From a virus, in IMG/VR virus record IMGVR_UViG_3300017759_001293, positions 1 to 24,634 of that record: a stretch of 24,634 nucleotides of DNA. One strand, written 5' to 3'. Both the position numbers and the translations under genes were made by a program. Of the stretch, positions 9,130 through 16,167 are shown piece by piece. Each line of letters opens with the position of its first letter. Position 1 is the stretch's first letter. The notes below the pieces were generated by a model. The model saw only the letters and a program-made list of their open reading frames with translations, was not told the DNA's origin and did no database searches.

Positions 9130-10691
9130 TGGCAAATAAAAAAAGTTTTTGGTATAAATTAGGTAAAGCTTGGTCAAAAAGAGATGAAATTTGGGCAGAA
9201 GTATTTGAAGACCCTAGTTTAATAGGTGTAACTCCTGAAGCTCAATTAGGATTACTTTTAGGTGAAAAGTTTAATAATGTTGTTCAATGGATAGCAGATA
9301 ATTGGTCAGCAGAAGAAATTAATGAATTCTTTGGTGATGTACCAATCGGCCAAACTCCTGAAGCTTACATAGGAATTAAAATGGGCGAAGGCCTAGCTGG
9401 AGCAACAGATAACTGGTCTGCAGGTGTAGAAGAAGGTGAGTATGAAAATTTATCTCCAGATGAGAAAGATGCATTAAGAGAAGAGAAAGCTGAATTTACT
9501 GAAAGTAAAGGTATTGATACAGAAACTCAAGGACCATCTGCTTTAGAAATTCAATCTCAAATGGGTAAAGCTTTTGATGAAGATGAAAGTGTACAGGATG
9601 CTATTGGAGCACCAGAAGTAACAAATCAAGATATATTAAAGCGTACTCCTATTGGTGGATTATCTGGCCCACTATTAGAGCAATATTTACAGATGGTATC
9701 AGAGGGAGAATATAGTCCAGAAGATGCATATAAAAGTATTACTGGTAGAGATTTAGCTTCATTCGTTACTGATGATGATGGAAAAATTCAATTTGAAGAA
9801 GTAACTAATAAAGAAGGTAAGAAATTATTTATACCTATTCCAGTACAAGTACAACCTGAATCTTTGTTTATGAATGGTTTTGTAAATCATATTAGAAGAC
9901 AAAACTCAGGAGCTATTGAAGAACTAAAACAATTCTTAGTATTAAGTGGTATAGCTGAAGAAGATGATTTTGATGATAGTGGTGAAATGGACGGAGCATT
10001 AGAAGGAGTTATTAATACATTAATGACTAATGCTAATTACAAATATTCACATGTAACTTTTGGTAGCCACGAATGGAATGAGTTAGTTGATTCAGTTCCT
10101 AGAAACTTTGGGTGGGTTCTTGAAAGTGATATGGATAGAGAGAAAGCATCATGGGCCTTACTTGGTAAAGCTATTATTGATTACAAAGATGATATGGCTT
10201 TTGTTGAAAAAGCAGATTTAAAAGCAAAAGCAAAAGAATATGAAGCAATTATGGATGTTCCACATGTAGGTGAAATGTCACTTAGAATAAATAATTTTTT
10301 TGAAGATGCATTAGGAAGACCTCCAACTACAGAAGAAAGAAATAGATTTCTTAATGAATGGAATACAGGATATGATACTTATGTTCAAAAGAATATCGCT
10401 GCATATAAAGCAGCTGAATACGGTGCTGATATGGAGAGATATTTAATTGAAAATGGTGAATCAATTACTGCTGAAGAAGAAGAAGCTTTAAAAGGTGACA
10501 TACAAGCTGGTGGTGATGTATTAACTGGTATTGTTGGTGAAAGAGAAGTTGAAACAGATTTCGTTACTGATGAAGATATATACTACAATACATATTGGAA
10601 TATGACTCAATATACTGATAAAGTACAAGCTGGTAAAGATAAGAGGGAGCATCAATCAAATCTTATGAAATTAATAACAGGTAAAATATAA
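9129..10691 (+). CDS. Acidic structural-type protein (520 aa) with N-terminal duplicated motif
   Basis: The ATG at 9129 sits in TAATG with the end of the giant gene, and AGGA lies just upstream. The protein is acidic and mostly helical. Its N-terminus carries a short duplication: GVTPEAQLGLLLGE (33-46) and GQTPEAYIGIKMGE (74-87), each followed by DNWSA. A segment near residues 393-405 (ALGRPPTTEERNRF) resembles the start of DUF4214-type helical units, but this is only a look-alike. The C-terminal part is rich in Glu (EEEEALKG). No enzyme motif was found. It lies inside a run of five tightly spaced genes and is probably a partner of the giant virion protein. Function is not recognised. Confidence 0.65.
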   Translation: MANKKSFWYKLGKAWSKRDEIWAEVFEDPSLIGVTPEAQLGLLLGEKFNNVVQWIADNWSAEEINEFFGDVPIGQTPEAYIGIKMGEGLAGATDNWSAGVEEGEYENLSPDEKDALREEKAEFTESKGIDTETQGPSALEIQSQMGKAFDEDESVQDAIGAPEVTNQDILKRTPIGGLSGPLLEQYLQMVSEGEYSPEDAYKSITGRDLASFVTDDDGKIQFEEVTNKEGKKLFIPIPVQVQPESLFMNGFVNHIRRQNSGAIEELKQFLVLSGIAEEDDFDDSGEMDGALEGVINTLMTNANYKYSHVTFGSHEWNELVDSVPRNFGWVLESDMDREKASWALLGKAIIDYKDDMAFVEKADLKAKAKEYEAIMDVPHVGEMSLRINNFFEDALGRPPTTEERNRFLNEWNTGYDTYVQKNIAAYKAAEYGADMERYLIENGESITAEEEEALKGDIQAGGDVLTGIVGEREVETDFVTDEDIYYNTYWNMTQYTDKVQAGKDKREHQSNLMKLITGKI

Positions 10692-13234
10692 TGGATAAAA
10701 AAGAAGTTCAACAATTAATAGATAATGTAACAGCAGCTCTTAAAAAAGTAGATTTAACTCAAGTTCAAAGAAACCAAATATTAGAAAGATGGTACAACAC
10801 CATTGAATCTTTAGGGACAGACATAGTAAAAGAGTTAAAGACTGAACAATTAATTGATAATTTATTAGATTCAATGGAAAGTGATGGTATATCTAAAACA
10901 ATTATAAATAAATTGAAGGAAGAAATATCAAATGAAATTTCAATGGAAACAAAAAATGTACCTAAAGATGTACCTCAAGATATACCTGATGATATACCTG
11001 TATCAGAATATGAAATGGACGAAAGATTAATTCAAGCAGAAGCTGAGGAAATGAGAAGACAAGCTTTAAATGAGCCTCCTATTGTTCCTGAATCAAGAGG
11101 TCCAGCAATACATAAAATAGAAGAATCAGTTATTAGAGGTATTATTAAAGATATTAAAACTCTAGGTGGAGATAAACAGGCAGCACAAAATGTTGTAGCT
11201 AATCTTCCTTCAGATTTACAAAAAATTTGGGAAAAACATAAAGAAGTATTCGCTAAAGAAGCATGGAAAGAAACATCAGCTAAACCTGCACCATCTGCTC
11301 AATCAGCAAAAACTCCTAATGCACCTGTAGAACCTAAGCCTAAAGAAAAAGTAGTATCTGCTAAAAATAAATACACTCATAATAGAAAAGTACAAGGTGA
11401 CCCTACAAGAGGTATGCCAGATTATGGAGGCTTATTACCACCAGGAGGAGAACCTGGCAGTGGAAACTATGTTAGGCCTCTTACATTATCTGATTGGATT
11501 CAACAATCTGAATTAGATACAACTAAAATAATAAACGGTAAATTTGCTGCTGCAGGATATGAAGCTAATTTAATTGCTGAAGGATTTCAAACTGGATATC
11601 TTGTCAAATCTAAAAACCTGAACACAACACCTTATCAAATGGTTGGTCCACCTGAAGATAGAGTTAAATCAGAAATACCAGGAGCGTCTGATAAACCTCC
11701 AGTTAAAGGTGATATTGTTTTAATTGGCCATAATAGTCATGATTTAATTAAACATGGAACTTCTCGTGATAAAATACCAGGAGTTTTTGTACAGTTAGAA
11801 GATGTTATAGAGTTAGGAGATAACTGGTGGTCAGAAGGTAATATTCCTAACTATGCGAAATTAGAGGAAATGGCTAAACAATTAGGATGGACAACAGAAA
11901 AATTAGTTAAAAAAATATATGGTGCAGGTACTGATTACACTGCTATGACTTCAAAACAATCAGATGCTTTATTAGATAACTGGAATGGTGCTACTTTTTG
12001 GAAATTAAAAGTTATACAACCTAAAGAAATGAATGACACTTGGGTTAAAGGACAATCGGTTGAAAGTAAACAACCATTTGGTATAAATGCTTTTGGAAAA
12101 CAAGGAGCTTCTTACCGACACGGTCCTGGTGGTATGGCTCCTTTAGATAATGTTAGTCCAGCTGAAGAAATAACTAAAGCAGCAGAAAGAGCTGAAGGTG
12201 ATTATAAATTTGAAACTCAAACTCCACATGCAATTGCTGAATCTTGGGGATTTAATTTTGATAAAATAAATGAGTTAAGTGATTTACTACCTAAGTTAGC
12301 TAAACAGATAGGACCTGCTGCAATGTTAGCTGGAGGTAAAGCATTAAGATTATTAGATTATGGTGAAATGGTTTATGGAACTTTAGCTACTGGTATTAAT
12401 CCTTTACTTAAAAAATTAGGAACTCCTGGAAAAGCAGCAGCAGATATTGTAGGGGTTAGTAGTAAAGTTGGTAAAGGTCCTGCATTAGCTGGTCCTCAAG
12501 TAAAAGGAGCTCCTGGAAAAGTATTAAGAGCAGGACAAAGAGCATCAACTGGTTCTGTATCTAAGATGGCTGCGTATGAAAAATATAATTTCTTATACGG
12601 TATAGCTTCTGGTTTAATACTTTCAGTAATGGAAACAATAGGAATTGTTGCACAAGATTCATTTGGTCAGAACTCAATTAGAGAAGCATTAGGTACTGAA
12701 TATTTTGATTGGGCTGCAGATAATGGAGTTATTGATATGATAGGCCCTTATCCTTTAATGGATAGTTTAAGACAAGCTGAGGCAGAAGGTATATTGTCAG
12801 ATGGTTTTGTTGAAGAGTATCAAGATTGGACTAATGACAAATGGGTAAATGTTTTGTATGAGTTTTTAGGTACTGAAGGATATCAAGATATGGAATCAGT
12901 TAATGTTGTATGGAGAGATAAAAGATTACCTAAGAATTGGTTAGGTAGTATGAATGATGTCTTTGGATTGCAAAGTAATAGTAAAGCTATGAATGCTAGT
13001 TTTATTCCAGAAACTGGATTAATGCCAGCTATTAAAAGGTCTCCGATTATTTCTGGTGTTGAAATACCATTTGAAAACTGGTTCTTACCTAAAGTAGGAT
13101 TAGAAGAATGGGTTACACCTATGGAGGAATACATTTACGGAAGTAGTGTATATGATGAAATGGAAGAATTTGCTAATCTACCAAGTGTAGATAATACTGC
13201 TTGGTTAGGTAATGCTATGAATGCAGGAGGATAA
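10691..13234 (+). CDS. Modular structural-type protein (847 aa) with disordered linker and one membrane-like helix
   Basis: The start ATG at 10691 shares a base with the preceding stop codon; AGGT lies at 10679-10682. Residues 1-85 are charged and helical. A short tandem VPKD-VPQD-IPDD-IP repeat follows at about 90-103, and a Pro/Ala/Lys-rich linker lies around 195-230. The middle, about 250-470, is a globular alpha/beta region ending in PFGINAFGKQG near residue 463, a motif shared with two other genes here. The C-terminal half contains amphipathic or hydrophobic helices, including a membrane-like span near residues 632-655 (FLYGIASGLILSVMETIGIV). A membrane-active segment would fit an ejected virion protein, though this is inference. 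No catalytic site was recognised. Confidence 0.65.
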   Translation: MDKKEVQQLIDNVTAALKKVDLTQVQRNQILERWYNTIESLGTDIVKELKTEQLIDNLLDSMESDGISKTIINKLKEEISNEISMETKNVPKDVPQDIPDDIPVSEYEMDERLIQAEAEEMRRQALNEPPIVPESRGPAIHKIEESVIRGIIKDIKTLGGDKQAAQNVVANLPSDLQKIWEKHKEVFAKEAWKETSAKPAPSAQSAKTPNAPVEPKPKEKVVSAKNKYTHNRKVQGDPTRGMPDYGGLLPPGGEPGSGNYVRPLTLSDWIQQSELDTTKIINGKFAAAGYEANLIAEGFQTGYLVKSKNLNTTPYQMVGPPEDRVKSEIPGASDKPPVKGDIVLIGHNSHDLIKHGTSRDKIPGVFVQLEDVIELGDNWWSEGNIPNYAKLEEMAKQLGWTTEKLVKKIYGAGTDYTAMTSKQSDALLDNWNGATFWKLKVIQPKEMNDTWVKGQSVESKQPFGINAFGKQGASYRHGPGGMAPLDNVSPAEEITKAAERAEGDYKFETQTPHAIAESWGFNFDKINELSDLLPKLAKQIGPAAMLAGGKALRLLDYGEMVYGTLATGINPLLKKLGTPGKAAADIVGVSSKVGKGPALAGPQVKGAPGKVLRAGQRASTGSVSKMAAYEKYNFLYGIASGLILSVMETIGIVAQDSFGQNSIREALGTEYFDWAADNGVIDMIGPYPLMDSLRQAEAEGILSDGFVEEYQDWTNDKWVNVLYEFLGTEGYQDMESVNVVWRDKRLPKNWLGSMNDVFGLQSNSKAMNASFIPETGLMPAIKRSPIISGVEIPFENWFLPKVGLEEWVTPMEEYIYGSSVYDEMEEFANLPSVDNTAWLGNAMNAGG
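10958..10999 (+). repeat. 12-bp tandem repeat coding VPxD/IPxD
   Basis: Three and a half copies of a 12-base unit (GTACCTaaaGAT type) encode VPKD-VPQD-IPDD-IP at residues 90-103 of the 847-aa protein. The repeat is in frame and could change length by slippage without breaking the gene. It lies at the border between the N-terminal helical region and the rest. Confidence 0.8.
13226..13230 (+). promoter_or_regulatory. Ribosome-binding site fixing the start at 13236
   Basis: GGAGG lies five bases before the ATG at 13236 and overlaps the last codons of the preceding gene. It shows that the in-frame ATG at 13221, which lies upstream of this site, is not the start. Confidence 0.85.
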
Positions 13235-13235
13235 G

Positions 13236-14447
13236 ATGGAAAATGCTGTAATTGTACAAGTAGAAGATACAAATGAATATTACATAAGAGTAGATAAAGG
13301 TGGAGTAAGTTTCTTTTTTAAACCAAATGAACAAAATATAAATACCTTGCTAAAAGATTTAGGCAGTGAAGACCCAGCTCAAATGAAAAAAGCAATTGAA
13401 ACTGTTAGTGAAGAAGACTTTGAAAGTTCTTTTATTGATGATGACTTTCTTGTTTATATGGGTGACTACGATAGTGTCTCTGAAGATTTTACAACTATAT
13501 TAAATAACCTAAGTGATATATCTGCTACTGAGACTTGGTGGGGTAATGCAGATTTTAGAAAAATATACGAAAAAGAATACATGCTTAATGTTAGTAATAA
13601 TGATGGTGTATTTAACTCAGACGAATTTTTTGCTTCATTAAAAACTAATAGTGACCTTGATAATGCTTTAGGGCCTGATGTTAAAAGAAGTCAATTTAAC
13701 AGAGCTGTAGATTATCGTTTAGATGGTTCTGCTTATGAAGAAAGTTTAGAAGTAAAAATAGGTACTATATTATCTACAGCTGCAAGAGCTGGTTTAAATC
13801 CAGATACACTTAAAAATAATCCTCAACTAGATAATTCTTTAAGATTAATTGCTAAGAACTTTAATGATGGTGTTTATGGTGACCCTGCAATACAAGGCAC
13901 TATGACTAAAGTTGTACAGCAGATTAATGCTTTAATTGACCCTCAAGGTGCAGGTCAATTTTATACTTTAGATAATGATATTAAAGCTGTATCTGAAGGT
14001 ATGCAAAATGTAAATATACTTACTAAACAAGATGAAGTTAAAGAATTATTAAGTAATTGGGTACCAGAAACAATGTGGGGTACTTTTAATATAGGACAAG
14101 AATCAGCTAAGTTAAGAGCTAATCCAGAGTATGAAACAGAGTTAATTGAAAAGATGAAAGATGCTAGGTTTGCAGAATACTCTATGTATGATAGAGAAAC
14201 AAACTGGGCAACTATACTAGCTAACAAAAAACAATCTGTTAAAAATACTTGGGGTATAGAGATTGGATATGATAGTCCTATACTAAATGAAGTTATTAAA
14301 TTAAATGATTCTTCTAAAGAAGGAGAATATTTAAGAAGTAAAGGTTTAGAATTAGGAATAGATAAAGTAGTAAACGATATGACATTAGGTCAAATGCAAG
14401 CTTATGGTGAAGGTATTGTTTCATCAGCAGGATATACGGAGGGATAA
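13236..14447 (+). CDS. Hypothetical structural-type protein (403 aa)
   Basis: The start at 13236 is chosen over the upstream in-frame ATG at 13221 because a clean GGAGG (13226-13230) lies between them. The N-terminus (MENAVIVQVEDTNEYYIRVD) looks like a small beta domain; the rest is helical. The C-terminal third has the pattern YDRETNWATILANKKQSVKN followed by WGIEIGYDSPILNEVI, a helical pattern I would expect in a structural or packing role, but no family can be named. It overlaps the next gene by one base and belongs to the same tight cluster as the giant virion protein. No enzymatic motif is visible. Confidence 0.65.
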   Translation: MENAVIVQVEDTNEYYIRVDKGGVSFFFKPNEQNINTLLKDLGSEDPAQMKKAIETVSEEDFESSFIDDDFLVYMGDYDSVSEDFTTILNNLSDISATETWWGNADFRKIYEKEYMLNVSNNDGVFNSDEFFASLKTNSDLDNALGPDVKRSQFNRAVDYRLDGSAYEESLEVKIGTILSTAARAGLNPDTLKNNPQLDNSLRLIAKNFNDGVYGDPAIQGTMTKVVQQINALIDPQGAGQFYTLDNDIKAVSEGMQNVNILTKQDEVKELLSNWVPETMWGTFNIGQESAKLRANPEYETELIEKMKDARFAEYSMYDRETNWATILANKKQSVKNTWGIEIGYDSPILNEVIKLNDSSKEGEYLRSKGLELGIDKVVNDMTLGQMQAYGEGIVSSAGYTEG

Positions 14448-15457
14448 TGGCAGCATTTTTAGATTCAGCAGCTGGAGTAGCAGGAACACAAGTAAAGATA
14501 TATCATTCATCTGGTTCTACTACTACGGCTCAAAAATGGAAAAGAGAAGGAGAAGAAAAATTAGGTTCTGAATTAGATAGAATGTTATCTACTGGTGAAT
14601 GGAGTACTTCTCCCTGGAAAGATACTGGAGATAATAAAGGTTATGCAGGTACTGATTCAAGAAATATTTCTGCTGGATTAGATACTGCAAAAGTTTTATT
14701 ACAACATATGCCTGAAAAAATACAACAAGAGTTTGCTAAATCATGGGTTAAATTTGGAGATACTAATATAGCTAAACAAGCAGTAAGACAAACACCTGCA
14801 TGGGAAAATGAATTTGGTTATTTAAAAAGAGATGACGGTAGTTTAATTATGGATGAGTTATCTGCATTAGCTACAAAAGCTACATATAGAGAATCTTTAG
14901 CTGAAGTTGGTATTGCTGATTCTTCAGCATTTGAAAGTCAATTTGAACAATTAATAAAAGGAGCAGTATCTGGTGCAGAGTTTCAACAAAGAATAGATAC
15001 TGTTTGGGGTTCTGTTAAAAATAATATACCTCAAGTAGAATCAATGTTTAGAGAACAATATAATATTGATTCAGATACACCTACTATATTTGCTGCTTTA
15101 ATTAATCCAGAGATACAAGATAAATTATTAAAAGGTGAGTTAACTAGTTTAACTATTGGTGCAGAAGCTAAAGCTGCTGGATTTAATAGAAGCTTTAGTA
15201 GATTTGAATCATTAAGAAAAGCTGGTATGACTCAAGATAAAGCTAGAGAAGTGTATCAATCAGCTAATACTTATCAAACATTAGGAACTCAAACTGGTAC
15301 TGGTTTTGATGTAGGTACTGCAGAAGCAGCTGCTGTAGGTGATGCTCAAGCACAAAAACAATTAGGTTTACTTGGAGCTCAAGCAGATAGTATGTCTAGC
15401 ATGCAAACAGGAGCTACAAAAAAAGATGACAAATTCACTGGACTTTTAGAAAGTTAG
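14447..15457 (+). CDS. Hypothetical helical structural-type protein (336 aa)
   Basis: The ATG at 14447 overlaps the preceding stop codon by one base and follows a strong GGAGGG at 14438-14443. The protein is helical with a repeated helix-turn feel (for example ATYRESLAEVGIAD, then AGFNRSFSRFESLRKAGMT). The C-terminal 50 residues are Ala/Gln/Gly/Thr-rich and probably flexible. All 12 Arg codons I checked are AGA, unlike the capsid gene downstream. It is the last gene of the five-gene block, and the next coding start is 208 bases away behind a structured RNA. Function is not recognised; a minor virion protein is the likeliest role. Confidence 0.65.
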   Translation: MAAFLDSAAGVAGTQVKIYHSSGSTTTAQKWKREGEEKLGSELDRMLSTGEWSTSPWKDTGDNKGYAGTDSRNISAGLDTAKVLLQHMPEKIQQEFAKSWVKFGDTNIAKQAVRQTPAWENEFGYLKRDDGSLIMDELSALATKATYRESLAEVGIADSSAFESQFEQLIKGAVSGAEFQQRIDTVWGSVKNNIPQVESMFREQYNIDSDTPTIFAALINPEIQDKLLKGELTSLTIGAEAKAAGFNRSFSRFESLRKAGMTQDKAREVYQSANTYQTLGTQTGTGFDVGTAEAAAVGDAQAQKQLGLLGAQADSMSSMQTGATKKDDKFTGLLES

Positions 15458-15459
15458 TG

Positions 15460-15465
15460 TATAAT
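15460..15465 (+). promoter_or_regulatory. Candidate -10 box for the scaffold/capsid transcript
   Basis: A perfect TATAAT follows immediately after the stop codon of the upstream gene. It would start transcription near 15472, just before the first hairpin of the structured leader. The -35 region at 17-bp spacing (ACTGGA) is a poor match, so this rests on the -10 box and its placement. TATAAT is expected by chance many times in DNA this A+T-rich. Confidence 0.45.
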
Positions 15466-15606
15466 AGATATTAAGCGTTGCAAGGTCCGCTGTAAATAGA
15501 CCAGCAAACAGCTTTCAGAGCCTGCGTAGAAAGCTTGTACAAAAACCGCAGAGTAAGGGCTTAAGGTAAAAGCTACCAAATCTTAAGTCAAGTGTTAAAG
15601 GTGGCA

Positions 15607-15632
15607 CCACGGCTAGTTGCCACGGGACTAGT
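15607..15632 (+). repeat. Imperfect direct repeat CCACGG-(GA)-CTAGT in the leader
   Basis: CCACGGCTAGT (15607-15617) is repeated two bases later as CCACGGGACTAGT (15620-15632), with a two-base GA insertion. Both copies can pair with the same downstream CCGTG (15648-15652), and the CTAGT parts can pair with each other. The repeat therefore provides alternative, mutually exclusive partners next to the ribosome-binding site. Confidence 0.7.
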
Positions 15633-15653
15633 CTGTATAGGTATAGACCGTGT

Positions 15654-15658
15654 GGAGG
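15654..15658 (+). promoter_or_regulatory. Ribosome-binding site of scaffold gene, at the edge of the structured leader
   Basis: GGAGG lies six bases before the ATG at 15665. It shows that the in-frame GTG at 15650, located upstream of it, is not the start. Its first bases belong to CCGTGTGG, which can pair with CCACGG copies in the leader, so access to it could be controlled by RNA folding. Confidence 0.8.
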
Positions 15659-15664
15659 TACGAT

Positions 15665-16129
15665 ATGAGTGAATTTGACGGTGTAGATAACACTGGCGTA
15701 AAAGCAATGCGTGAAACCATTGATAGAAAAAATGAAGAAATCGCTAAATTACAAGGTGAACTTCATGAGCATAATGATGAAAAGTTAAATATAGCTTTGA
15801 CTCAGATTGGTTTAAATCCATCAGCTGGTTTCGGTAAGGCATTAAAACAAGTGTATGATGGCCCTGTAAATACAGAAGCTATCGCAGAGTTTGCCAAGAC
15901 TGAGTATAGTTATGAGCCAACAGCTGCTAATCAGGATATAACACAACCTGAACAGCAACCTGTAGTTCAAGATGATGCTAGGTCTAGAGTAGCTTCGCTT
16001 GATGCAAATTCAGTTTCAGATGTACCAGGAGATATTCTTGACGAACTTCAGGATATTATTAAAAAGGGTGCTCCTAAAGACAGCATCCGTGCAAAACTTA
16101 CTCTGATGGAAAACGAAAAGAATAAATAA
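15665..16129 (+). CDS. Capsid scaffolding protein (154 aa)
   Basis: Scaffolding proteins line the inside of the procapsid and leave before or during packaging. The start is ATG 15665 with GGAGG at 15654-15658. The product is small, acidic and helical. Residues 10-45 (AMRETIDRKNEEIAKLQGELHEHNDE) form a likely coiled coil. A Gln/Pro/Asp-rich flexible centre follows, and the C-terminus (DELQDIIKKGAPKDSIRAKLTLMENEKNK) is a charged helical segment of the kind that docks on capsid protein. Position directly before the major capsid gene supports the call. It is shorter than many scaffolds. Two of its five Arg codons are CGT, as in the capsid gene and unlike the gene upstream. Confidence 0.8.
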   Translation: MSEFDGVDNTGVKAMRETIDRKNEEIAKLQGELHEHNDEKLNIALTQIGLNPSAGFGKALKQVYDGPVNTEAIAEFAKTEYSYEPTAANQDITQPEQQPVVQDDARSRVASLDANSVSDVPGDILDELQDIIKKGAPKDSIRAKLTLMENEKNK

Positions 16130-16167
16130 ATAAAGTACAAGCTAAATAAACTTAACGGAGGTTAAAA

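Larger units (their letters stand above)
15472..15664 (+). promoter_or_regulatory. Structured 5' leader RNA: two predicted pseudoknots and a T-box-like sequence upstream of scaffold gene
   Basis: About 190 non-coding bases with dense complementary pairing. Hairpin 1: TTGC-aa-GGTC (15478-15487) with GACC-a-GCAA (15499-15507). Pseudoknot 1: AGCTTTC (15510-15516) with GAAAGCT (15529-15535), and loop CTGCG (15522-15526) with CGCAG (15547-15551), leaving an A-rich 11-base third loop. Stem 3: GGCTTAAG (15558-15565) with CTTAAGTC (15582-15589), capped by GTA/TAC. Pseudoknot 2: GTGGCA (15601-15606) with TGCCAC (15618-15623), and GGCTAGT (15611-15617) with ACTAGTC (15627-15633). AAAGGTGGCACCACGG (15597-15612) matches the canonical T-box AAGGGUGGNACCGCGG except at two bases. 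Downstream CCGTGTGG (15648-15655), which runs into the ribosome-binding site, can pair with either CCACGG copy. No full T-box Stem I is visible. This is pairing read by eye; it may be a cis-acting switch or a stand-alone RNA. Confidence 0.65.

Noticed and set aside
13221-13235. Upstream ATG as start of the 403-aa gene
   Set aside because: The GGAGG that serves this gene lies downstream of that ATG and five bases before ATG 13236.
15600-15640. tRNA or tmRNA fragment
   Set aside because: No cloverleaf arms, T-loop (TTCGA) or CCA-bearing acceptor stem can be drawn here.
15470-15664. Group I intron or HDV-like ribozyme in the scaffold leader
   Set aside because: CTGCG/CGCAG and GACTAG...TATAGAC recall group I P4 and P7, but the spacing leaves no room for P3 and P8. 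An HDV-like fold fails because no P3 hairpin fits between the first strands.
15650-15664. GTG at 15650 as start of the scaffold gene
   Set aside because: It precedes the GGAGG and would place the ribosome-binding site inside the coding region; ATG 15665 is correctly spaced.
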